This document shows positions 41,378 through 53,200 of a stretch of DNA of 64,000 nucleotides, one piece after another. Under the pieces are notes generated by a model. It worked only from the letters and a program-made list of their open reading frames with translations. It did not search any database and had not been told where the DNA came from. The stretch is taken from assembly GCA_043228905.1 (NCBI GenBank), contig JBHGNT010000008.1:8742001-8806000 (forward strand). Direction: 5' to 3'. Source of the stretch: Azolla caroliniana (Eukaryota; Polypodiophyta). Numbering within the stretch: position 1 is the stretch's first letter; every line of letters begins with the position of its first letter. The position numbers and the translations under genes are program-made.

Positions 41378-43260
41378 GGAGCCGCTTTAATTTACTCGAC
41401 TCAAATGGTGTTTTTCAACACCACCATTTTCTTGTGGTTTTGGCCTCTAGTTGTGGGGATTGGATCATTGTGCTTTGTTTATTCTGTTCGTGGAGGTTGG
41501 AGAGGCACGCTCACATTCCTGTGCAAGGAACTTAAAATGTCGTAGCGTATGAAGAACTCTTAAAATTTGAAACCCGAAACACATAATTTGTAGATCTGAT
41601 GTTTATTAAAGTTTAGGGGTTAGGGTTTTATATACGTGCTTGAATCCCGAAGGCTTGAAATTGTTTATTGGTGAATCAGAGAGCACTACCTTCCACAACA
41701 CAACCGGTGAGTCTTTTGTGCAGCTTGGGGATCATTGTCATTTCTAATGCAATCAGTAGCGCAGACTGAGCTAGGCTTGTTTTGGTTGATGATTACGTTC
41801 TGCAGACGAAATTGTGAACGTTTCTAGTTGAATCTAGTTGGATTTGATGAAGTCAATGACATTTGGTGTAGTTTAGTCTAATTGTAGAGACAGTTTAGAA
41901 TTTCTTATCAGGCTGGAACCAGTGACTGAACCTTGTTATTGGTTTTGAACTGCGTCGAATCATTAGCAACACTAATGATTTGTATTGTAAACTTTTGAAA
42001 TTAATAATAGTATTGAGTATATACAAAATTTTCAAAACCAAACTTACAAATCATTGCTTCGTTCCGTAGCACCTTCCTTTTCATTTGATATATAATAGTA
42101 TGGCTTTTTTTTAGTAGTCTTGAGTATTTTAAGTTTGGGTTTTATCAAGGTCTAGACACAAAGAGGAGTTTCTTTTCTTCTTCTTCTTCTTCTTTTTGTA
42201 ATGAATCTACGTTACTTTTCTGAAAGAACAAAGAAAGTTCAAGGAAAATTGTAGTTGACAAGGGTGTTTCTTTTGGTCTCGTCCTGCACATGTGGAACAT
42301 TCAAACCTGAATGAATGTGCGTCGGCTCAACTCTAAACCGTTTAGCTAAACACGGCTTAGGCTTGAGCTTGGATAATGGTTTGAGCTCGGTTTGGCTTGG
42401 CTTGAAGATGAGAAAGAATGGAGGAGAGAGTAGGGAGGAAGAGAGAGAGGTTCATAGAGAGGAGGCCGAGTGAAGAAAGCTCGGATTAAGGTGGCTATGG
42501 TGGCAAGACCTAGGGCAAGCCATGTCAATGTTCTAGCAAGCAACACCCTTTTGTCCTTAACAGTGTCTTGTAGAAGTAGGGAAATTGGCATGCATGTCTC
42601 CATAGCTATCAAATATTTGTATCTGAGATGAGATGGTGCTGGTGCTGGTGGTAGTGGTGCTGCTGATGATGTTGTTGAGGGGAAATAAAATAATGGTGAG
42701 GTTCCCAAACTGGTTTGGGGATCGATTTGGTTTGGTTTGGTTCAGGTTTGAGAACCCCAAAAACGGTTTAGGCTTAACTTGTTTGGCTTGGATAAGGCCA
42801 AACCGGTTAAGCCTAAACCGAACTATTGATGATCCCTATATGTATATACATATGAAATTTTATGTAATAAAGTTGTGGGCATATTTGGTCAAGGTGCATG
42901 GGTTTGTGTAAAAAAAAACTGTGCTTTACTATCGAGGAAAGCAGTCTATATATGTATGTATACCTTTTCATTTTAAATGAAAAGGAAGATGCTACGAAAC
43001 AAAGTAATTTGGAAAATTGCGCCATCAAACGAAAGGAAGGTGCTACGAAAGAAACGTAAATTCGGGAAATTGCGGCCTTACTCGGCTTCCTTTCATTATC
43101 AGGTGTTTTACTTGGAATCAAACATGAATGCTCTACATAGATACATATACATATGTACATACATATATTATTGTTAGCTATATTTATATAGCACACTAGA
43201 GAACAGGGGAATGAAGAAAGGAACAATTCCTATACACCTCCCACAGAGGAATGTTTTTCC
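41378..43260. other. H2A 3' flank and intergenic DNA
   Basis: H2A 3' untranslated sequence probably ends near 41600. The rest has no supported gene. A minus-strand frame at 42346-42708 with one hydrophobic segment is unsupported. GTTTGG/AAACCG-rich sequence near 42330-42400 and 42700-42825 is repetitive but was not assigned. Confidence 0.5.
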
Positions 43261-43485
43261 CATACACAGAGCTCATATAACCAGAAACAGAGGAGAAACA
43301 GAGGAGCAGATTGTTTGTATGGTTTCTGAGAATCCCATACACGGAGCTCATATAAGCAGAAACAGAGGAGAAACAGGGGACCAGATTGTTTGTATGGTCT
43401 CTGAGAATCCCATACACAGAGCTCATATAAGCAGAAACAGAGGAGAAACAGGGGAGCAGATTGTTTGTGTGCTCTCTGAGAATCT
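43261..43485 (+). repeat. 75-bp tandem repeat, 3 copies, upstream of CNGC
   Basis: A unit containing CATACACAGAGCTCATATAA and AGAAACAGAGGAGAAACAGG starts at 43261, 43336 and 43411, an exact 75-bp period with few differences. It lies 250-480 bases before the CNGC start codon, in the promoter or 5' leader. It reads open in one frame because 75 is divisible by three, but this is not taken as a gene. Confidence 0.92.
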
Positions 43486-43486
43486 C

Positions 43487-43739
43487 ATGTGATACAATCC
43501 TCGGAACAAACTTTACCACTCTCAAGGTGAGTTTTCCATAGAGAGAAATTTATTCCCATACACGGAGGAGAAACACAGGGGAGAGGTCTGTCTCTCCTTT
43601 CTTTGCTCTCCAGCTCCCATGTGATACAACCCTTGGAACAAACTTTACACGGCTCTCAGATGAATTTTCCATAGCGATGAATTATACTTAAAAACAGAGG
43701 AGAAACAGGGGAGAGTTCTGTCTCTTCTTCGCTCTCCAG
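43487..43739 (+). repeat. Second-order duplication in the CNGC leader
   Basis: CATGTGATACAA and GGAACAAACTTTAC, then GTTTTCCATAG with GAGAAATTTAT, at 43487-43560 recur at 43619-43690 in diverged form. Each is followed by a truncated relative of the 75-bp unit (GGAGAAACACAGGGGAGAG and GGAGAAACAGGGGAGAG) and TCTGTCTCT. The leader therefore grew by duplication of a larger block. CTCCAG directly precedes the start codon. Confidence 0.75.
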
Positions 43740-44231
43740 ATGCTATCTATGGATTTGGATGAATCTGATGAGATACCCATGCTATTAACAAGCTCTCAAA
43801 CAGCTGATCACACCTTCGTCGAGCTTTCCAATTTTCTCTCGCCTAGACCAAAACAAGCTAATTCAAGTCACCATACCTACTTCAGTGCTCCTCTGCAACC
43901 CAGTTCCAACAAAAACAGATATGCAAGTAGACCCGTTCAAGGAAACAGAACAAACAAACCTACTGAAGAGAAAGATAGTACAATTAAGCGTCACAAGAGG
44001 TTCTTTAGTGGTCCTGTTGGTGTACAGAATGAAGCTGCTACAATAACCCCCCTGGAAGTGAAAGGAACTGTCCGGAAACGCCCCCATAGTGTTGCTCCAC
44101 ATGAACATCTCTTACGATCAGGTCCTTTAGGGAAGTGTGACGATCCATTTTGTACCACTTGCCCATTGTATCCTCTAAAAGAAGAGCTGGACACGAGGTC
44201 TCCGCCCTATCATAAACTCGTTGATGGACAG
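43740..44231 (+). CDS. CNGC exon 1
   Basis: 164 codons of hydrophilic N-terminus, ending at GACAG before GTTCTT. Contains the CxxxxCxxC-type motif in KCDDPFCTTCP. Low-complexity Ser/Pro/Lys composition is normal for this cytosolic region. Confidence 0.92.
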
Positions 44232-47200
44232 GTTCTTACTTTACTTGATTATGAATTGTGATGAACTAAAGTAGTTCTTACCATCATTTCATAAAATTTG
44301 GCTTGATTGTTTCGAATGTCCAAGAAATAGGGTTATGTCAAGTATTTCCATTAGCTTGTTGGACTTTCATTTGAACAGAAAATAGGGTTAGTTTTTGCAA
44401 GAATATTTGTAATCATATCCTGATGCATCCAATTAGGCCAGAGGTAACCCCATTAACCGAGTGGTTGGACCATTTTTCCAGCAATAACGCGAATGCTATA
44501 ATTGGTACATATATTTTATGAACATGCACGTAAATGTAAATTAATAGAATAAATTAGGCCAGTGATAGGGCCACTGCCTTGGTGGATAGCTATTTGGTTG
44601 TCTATAAATCCAGTTGCTATGGTTGGAACATAGACCTACACTTAATTGTCATGAGCATACAGAGAATCATACATTAAATGTGTCAATTATGCCAGTGATA
44701 GGTCCATTTTTTCGGTGACCCAACTTTCTTACAATTACTGCTCAAAACTTGACTTAATTATCACGAGTCTACATGGATGGCCATTTAGACTTATCTTAAT
44801 ATTTTATTAGCGGAGTCACCTACATTAGAGTTAGGCTCATTAACCTGATGGATGGCCATTGGTCACAATTGTTGGTTATGGTTTGGACATAGTCCTAGGG
44901 TTAGATGATATGAGCATAGATATAGTCATACATTGATGGGGCAAAATTAGGGCTGAGATAGTCTCATTAGCGTAGTGGATGTTAGTCTTGGTGTTATGAT
45001 TTGAGCATACGCTAGGAATGATTATTATGAGCACACACACATAAGCATATGTTAATGGATCAATTGGGCCTGAGATATGGTCTGCCACTGTCGATGTGCT
45101 CTTGCTTAAACAAAGGCTGAGAATCAATCGAAAGCCATTGATACATTAATGGACTCCATTAGGCGAGAGCTTGACCTATTTTTGATCTTTCGATTTTGAA
45201 ATGCTGCCCCTTGTTTTATACCTCACATTTAATAGATTCTATTTTTGTATAAAAGTCTGTTGCATCGTACAAACATTTAGCTTGGATATTGTCCAAACTA
45301 TCATTGAATTAGTATAGCTTGGTGATTACAGTGACTGCTTATGTAATTCGTCTAGTATGCACTTCGTTCTCTATTATGTGACTCCATTTGAAATCCTTCG
45401 GATGAATTATCTCATTCTCCAACAAACACATCATGATAAAGTATCAAGTGTATTTACATTCAATTTGGTATCACACTGCTGAGTCCTGACTAATCCAAGT
45501 TCGATTATGCAACTTTTAAGCATGTATTTAGGATGATTATTCTCAGTTTCAACAAACATGCATATGATAAAAGATATCTGAAGATACCTAATATGGACAT
45601 GCATGTCTTTTATAACCTTCTTTCCTTCTTGTATTCAGGCCAATGGTAAGGCTAATAATAGGATAAAGCAGTTCTTCAAATTGGCACATGCTTGGGGATT
45701 AGCTTTCGTACCAGGAATAATGCATCCTCATACAAAGAAACTGCAAAAATGGAACAAATTCTTTTTAATCTCTTGCTTGCTGGCAGCATTTGTGGATCCC
45801 TTGTTTTTCTTTATCCTCTCGGTTGATAAGGTAATCTACAAATCTATCTGTTTTGAGCCTCAATGCTTGGTTGATATTAACTGTCAACAATATCGAGATA
45901 TGCTGGAGCTCTAAGCAATCACCAAATGTAATGGAACATACTTGGAAGTAGACCATCTATGGCTTTTTACGCGTGTCTTCTAAATAAAGGGGTAGAAAAA
46001 AAATCTTATAGACTATGGTATATGTATGTACTTCTTAGATACACATAATAAACAATTGAGAAAGTTCGAATTTATTTTGCCTTAGATCTTGCACCAAGCT
46101 ATATGAATGATATCTTCAACCTTTGAAAACCACTTGAACTATTGTTTATGCTTTTGCGTTTTATTAGAATTACCTCCAGACAATAAAATATTGTTTTTGT
46201 AGAAAGTGATATGTAACTCCATGTTTTTAGGATCAATACAAACTCTTAGTGTAATAGAACATTATGGAAGGTCGTGGAACTTTATGCAATGTTATGAGAG
46301 GTAGTTAAAGGTTCTAATAAGTCATTAGATAAGTAATGAACTTATATAAAAGAAGTCATGGGAGGGGATTATCAACAGATCAATACTAGTTATTGAATAC
46401 ATCTCCTATGTGTAAACGCTTCCCTAGTAGTTGGACAGAACATAGCATTGTATCAATATTCAAGAGCGGAGATCCCATGATACCTAGAAATTATAGGGGC
46501 TATCTCGATTGGCCATTACGTGGCTAAACTATGGCCACTTGATCTTTGAGTTTGAATTGAGTGTATGGGAAGGAAGAAAGAATGAACCAACGACAGGAAG
46601 AAAGAAAGATATATTAACCTCTTTTAAGAGGCCAAAATGGCCTATAAGACCAAACAAGAGATTACATCAGAAGTGTTGTGTCATCTTTGAGAACAACAAA
46701 TCAAAATAAAATCAATATTACTAAGTAAATAAGATAAAAAGAGACTAAAGAATTTGGTTTTTGGCACATGTAAGATTCTCAAGGTAGATATGTTATAACT
46801 TTTGTTTTCGAAAGATCTCTAGCATAGGTCGATCCAGAATGGAGAGGTCACCAAAGCGAGGGAAGCACCTGCGATGGCAGGAGATAATGGCCTTTATAAG
46901 ACCAACAAGAGACTACATCTTAAAACGTTATCTCATCTTTGAGAACAGCAAACTAAAATAGGCATAACTAACTAAAAAAATTAAATAGAAATATAATTAA
47001 GAGTGTGATTAAAGAATCTTGACATCCATACATTTAAGATTCTCAAGTCAGATATATTGTATGTTTTGTCTTCGAATGATCTCTAACATAGATCGATCCA
47101 GAATGGAGAGGTTTTCAAAGTGAGGGAAGCACTTGCAATGGTGGAAGATAATGGCCTTTATTGATGATGGTGGTGAAATCATGGTCCACGAGGCCGAGGC

Positions 47201-50200
47201 CTACATGCATGACGAATTGCTATTGCCAGATCTATTGTAACCCCTTTAAAAATGTACTGGTTGAGGTTCCATTTGTGTTGCCCTTGATTGACTTGTGGCA
47301 TGAGTAGGAATGATGGGGCTAAAGAAAGCTATGATTGTTTTTTGTTGATGAGCTTGTGTGGCCGTGTTTTTGTCTCTCAACAACTTCTCCGTGTGTCTCT
47401 TGATTTCTAGCAAGAAATTCCCCAAATACTGTTGGTCCTAATATTTTATTACCTTGCCTAGTGGGCCGAAACATTGCTTAAAGAGGCAAAGGTATGTCCC
47501 ATTTATTTCATTAAAAACAGAACAATGACAAACATAGCGTTCTTCATATTCCACTCCTTGATGACACAATTGGCAAATTCTTGCTTCTAGAGGTATTTGT
47601 GCATATTTTTTTACCTCAACCTCTAACTGATGTGAAGAAGTGCCGAACTGCCCTATCCAATGTGCAGCTGTAAGATACATGTATGTCCATATAAGAGGGC
47701 CTGATGAAGAATCCATCCTCCAATGTGTGTAAAACGTGTCTTATAGTGGGCCATTATCCTTCCACGAGATATCGTGGGGCTTATCTATGTTATTTTTGTT
47801 TTCAAACTTGATAATATCAGTTTGGATCATTCTATTCTTTTCCACTTTTTTCATGTTTATAGAAACAATTCAAGCTATATTGGAGTGGGGGTAGTGCATT
47901 TATGTTTATGCCATGTGACTCGAACCATCGAACCATTGTTGGGTTTCAGGATACCAACATGAATATCTCCATGTTCAGCAAGTTGTTTTGAGGACGTAAA
48001 TGCCAACCTTGAGCTTCGTTTGGGATCTCCCAAAGCCGTTGGATATTGGTCATTGATTGGGATAATGCCTCGATGATTAATGGGGCAGCCCCAATCTCTA
48101 CTCGGATTATATCATGTGGGCAATCATTGAGACTAAAGGTCTCTTTAAACCTAAGTGGCCAAAATGGTCTCATCTGCAGGCATCATCGTTGTCATTTACA
48201 GTTGTTGTCTGGCTTCATTGACATCTGTTAGCTCAGTTGCTTGGCTTTGTGGACAGTCTGGAAGTTAATCTTAATAGTTAGGATTTGCCTGATGATTTGT
48301 CTTAGTTAAGCTTTGTAGACAGACTTGGGAGTAACTTTGTAGGTAGGCTTGGTTGACTTCTTTGGTAGCCTTGGTTCGAATGCCGCAAGGCTCCATTCAG
48401 AGACCTCCCATCGCTCATGAATAGAGGTCTCCGTCAGTTTTCCCGCCTGTAGCTATGCCTCTGCCATAAATTCACCACATGGTCACTGGAAACAGTCAAC
48501 ACTCTTAGAATCAGGAAAAAATTGCCCACTTGAACACGCCAAAATGATTACATTAAATAGAGCCAAATGATTTTAGAGGCGTGAGTAAAATAATTAAAAT
48601 GTTGGAAGAAAGTAAAAACAAAGGAGGAACATGTGGTCATGAAAAGGTGGGCAGATGGAATGAAAGAATTCAATGGGATCAAAAGCTGAGGGGCATGTAT
48701 GTCTCTATGATCCATTGTGGCCTTCAATCACTTCGCATTGAGCCAAATGATTTTAGAGGCGTGATTAAAATGTTGGAAGAAAGTAAAGACAAAGGAGGAA
48801 CATGTGGTCATGAAAAGGTGGACAGATGGAATGAAAGAATTCAATGGGATCAAAAGCTGAGGGGCATGTATGTCTCTATGATCCATTGTGGCCTTCAATC
48901 ACTTCGCATTGAGCCAAATGATTTTAGAGGCGTGATTAAAATGTTGGAAGAAAGTAAAGACAAAGGAGGAACATGTGGTCATGAAAAGGTGGACAGATGG
49001 AATGAAAGAATTCAATGGGATCAAAAGCTGAGGGGCATGTATGTCTCTATGATCCATTGTGGCCTTCAATCACTTTGCATCGAACGATGATCTCTGTTAG
49101 CATGGAAATTTATCTTCCTTTCCAAGGTAAATCTCTCTACCTAAAACCCTAAGTTCAAGAAGAAGAAGAACAAGGAATGAAGACTTTGCTTGACCGATAC
49201 ATACTGACCTCAGTAATACCCATGAAGACCAAAATTTTCATATAGAACATTGAGACCATTGGTTGTTGACCTTCGATTTGGCAAAGAGTGCAATATCTAC
49301 TGGACATCTCCTAAATCAGCTGCTAAGAGAAATCCATTCAACTGCTTATATATGGTCCTTGGGACTTCAGCCCATATAGGGCTTTCTGCAGCCTCAAGGC
49401 CTTTCAGAATCGGGTAGCTGAAAACTTGGTGGTTGCTTCATTCAGCAAAGTGAATCTACATCCATCCGGTATGCTACATAATTCCTGCGGTAGACATTGC
49501 CAAGATGCTGCACCGTTCCAAGCCATTTAGTTAAGAACGAATGCAGAATTTGGTTAATTGAAAGAGATGTGGATTGAATTCGAGAGAAGGCATTTATGCA
49601 AAAAGTAGATTGGATAGCCACAACAATATTACTTATTACACATGAGAATAGGTTTTTTATTGTTATTTTCTCCCCTTCACCTAATAATCAGGGGCCTTTA
49701 TATAGGGTTTCCCATGTAGTCAAGGTGAAGCATGCGCCACCACTCAGAGCACATGCTTTAACCTTCTCATGCACTAAGGTCTAAACATTCACCACCACTT
49801 CGCACACATGCTTTAGCTTGCACTTATGTGCTCATAATTATTTTATTTTTATCTAATTTCCCACACAAAAACTACATGTAATTCTATCTTATTTGTATTT
49901 ATATTGCCTCATAGATTGGAGGTATAAGGTTCGAATCTTGTCTTCAAAAATCACGTGCACAATGTTCTGATTAATCGTAAAAATCAGGTGTTCATGCTCT
50001 TGTTTGAAATGAGAACCTTTCCTTGGTCTTGATGTGGTTCATATTGTGTACCAAGGGCAACATGATACTGGGTCCTCGGGCTGATTGACATCTCTAGATC
50101 CCAGCTCTTGTGTCTGTTCCACCTTTCGCTGGTTTGTTGGATATATTCGTTTCTATTGTCTCAGATTGTTAGGAATATGTCCCTCCAGTGGGAGGAGCCG

Positions 50201-53200
50201 ATTGTTTGGGCCAAGAAGTGCTGACAGTCGAAGACTAGTAGGAGCAAACTGCTTGGGCTGAGTACCGATAGTTGAAGAGTCGACTGCGAGAAAGTCGACT
50301 GGGTGAGTCGACAGAAAGGAGATCTAGGTCGAAGATGCGACCAACTAGTCGGGCCAACCAGATGGTCGATGACCAGGCCGACTAGTCGAACCGGCTGGAC
50401 AATCAACACTAGGACCGACTGATGGCCACTCATTATTATAGATAATAATAGTAGTGTTGTGTAGTAGTGGCTACATTTGTAAATAGCCCATACAAGGTAT
50501 AAATATAAATACACCTAGGGCAAGTAGTGTCTCGTGTGTGATCCTTTGTTGTAGAAAGAAAGAAAGAAAGAAAGAAAGATATATTAACGTCTTTTAAGAG
50601 GCCAAAATGGCCTATAAGACCAAATAAGAGATTACATCTTAAGTGTTGTCTCGTCTTTGAGAACAAATCAAAATAAAATAAATATTACACAGTAAATATA
50701 AAAGTAAATAACATGAAAAGAAAAGAAATGAGGGAATCTGGTTTTTGGCACATGTGAGATCCTCAAGTTAGGTATATTGTAGCTTTTGGCTTCAAAAGAT
50801 CTCTAGCATAGGTCGATCCAGAATGGAAATGTCTCCGAAGCGAGGGAAGCACCTACGATGGCGGGAGATAATGGCTTTTATCTGTCGATGACAAGGGTGT
50901 CGAGGTCGTGGTCCATGGGACCGAGGCCTACGTGCACGGCAAATTGCCATTGCCCGATCAATTGCCTTGCATAGTGGGCCAAAGCCTTGTTTAAAGAGGC
51001 AATGGTATCTCCCTTTGATTTCATAAAAGACACTACAATGACAAACATAGTGTTCTTCAGATTCCACTCCTTGATGGCACAATTGGCAAATTCTCTCTTC
51101 TAGAGGTAGTCGTGTATATCTGCCTACCTCAATCTGTAGCTGATGTGATGAAGTTCGCAGCTGCCCTATCACACTACGCAGCGCATAGGATAGATGTATG
51201 TCCATATAAGGTGGCCTGATGACAAATCCATCCTCCGATGTATGTAAGAAGTGTGTCTTATAGTGTGCCATCTTTATACCAAGTGGTATTTTGGGGCTGA
51301 TCCATGTTATCTTGTTTTCCAAGTTAATAATATCAGTTTGGATCACTCTATTTTTTTCCACTTTGGTCATATTTAGATGGGGACAGTCCAAGCTATATTG
51401 GAATGGGGGTAGGGCATTTATACTCATGCCATGTGACTCGAACCATTGTTGCATTTCAGCATACCAACAATGAGTGTCTCCATTTTCAGCCAGTTGTTTT
51501 GATGACATAAGTGCCAACCTTGGGTACCTTCGTTTAGGGAGCTCCCAAAGACATTGGATAAATGTCACTGATCAGAATAACGCCTCGGTTATTATAGGTG
51601 CTGCTCCCATCTCTGCCCGGATTATATCGTGGGGCACCGATGCTTTGCTCCTTATCATGTGAGAAAGAAAGAAAGAACGACAGAGAAGAGTGAGAACGAG
51701 AAGAGAGACTGCGAGAGCGGCGCCGTAGCTGTGGCTGATACACTCAGATTAGAGAGTGTTGTACTCTAATCCCGTCCTTGTATATCCACTATATATATAA
51801 TGAAGCTCCGTTCTCCGTGGTTTTCTCCCGCTTTAGGGTTTCCACGTAAAATCAGTGCACATTGTCTTCTGCGTTTCCTGAACTGTGTATTTCAGCGCAT
51901 TCCTTTATTGTGGATTGACGATTCATTTCTCAACACAGATATCCTATCTGTGGTATGTGGCCATTCATCGAAATCCACTTCCGGGCTGAATACTATCTTC
52001 CTTCCTGTCAGATCATAGTCCGTAGGGCTTAGACGTTGACTTGCATCCAATGAAGATGCATCTGTTGCTCAGCTTCTAGTTTTGTCCCAAAATTGCACAC
52101 GCACCCAACATGTACTACCAACCACATATAGATATGTTGCCAACAGTGTCTTCCCTGAATAAGCTTCCAATGGAGTCACCCACTCCATGGCCATCGTGAA
52201 AATTTGATCGAGTATGTAGGTCATAGTGTTAATAGCTTCCATCAGAAAGATGCCTTATTTTATTTGTTTATATGAGTTCTTCTACTTCGTTAGATAGATT
52301 CATAGATTCAAGTCTTAGCTTATAATATAGAATTGTGTTTTTATAGTGACCCTTCTAGCATGATCTTACATTGTCGTCAGATATATATTGATTGACTCTT
52401 CTTTGAACCCTTGATGTTGTAGAACTAGCAGTATTTGAGTGCCAATTATTGTCTGCTTGTAAAACTAACCTACATGAAGATATATCTTTAGCAACTTTAA
52501 TCTCACTGGAGGCCTGAATTTTGTGAGCATCATAGATATATGACGTCAGTATACCTTGATGCATGCAGGTTGACATTCATGTTCACAGAAGTTGTGGATA
52601 ATGTTAAAATATATGACGTCAGTATATCTTGATGCATGCAGGTTGACATTCATGTTCATATACAAACCTGTAAGTTTTAAATCTATGGTCTTTCGTTCAT
52701 ATGTACAAACCTGTTGAACATGACCTTTGAGGCATTTGTTTTCCCTATATACAAGCAACTTCAGCAATATTTGCTTACTATGAAACAAATGGTCGGTGAT
52801 GCAGCATGCCTGCTAACATCATATGATTGTATATAAGCCTTTGGCAGCATTGTACTACATTTCTTTTTCTGTGTTAAAGTTAGTGAAAGTCTATATATAT
52901 CATTAAAAAGAATGGAGCAATTTTCTGTTTTGGCAGGATAATCATTGTATATATTTTGATGTAAAATTTGCAAAAGTAATAACAGCATTGCGGAGTGCAG
53001 CAGATCTTGTTTATATTATCCACATGCTTTTGCAGGTAATAAATGAATTTGGTATGCTTTACAGGTATTTTCTTCTGGTTTTGTATCTTAACAGGAATGG
53101 TTTTAGTTTCCCTCCCAGGCCCCACCTTACCTTGTGTTTGCAGCTTATTTGAAAGAAAACATTATAATTTTACTATAATAATTCTTTGTAACCATTACTA

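Noticed and set aside
42346-42708. 120-codon minus-strand frame with a hydrophobic segment
   Set aside because: Low-complexity Ser/Pro ends, no homology recognised, no promoter or splice context.
43211-43492. Open frame of three 25-residue repeats upstream of CNGC
   Set aside because: Produced by the 75-bp tandem repeat, whose period is divisible by three. No domain and a weak start context.
43764-43790. Second hammerhead core (CTGATGAG) in CNGC exon 1
   Set aside because: No GAAA partner at the right distance and no stem II. It is ordinary coding sequence.
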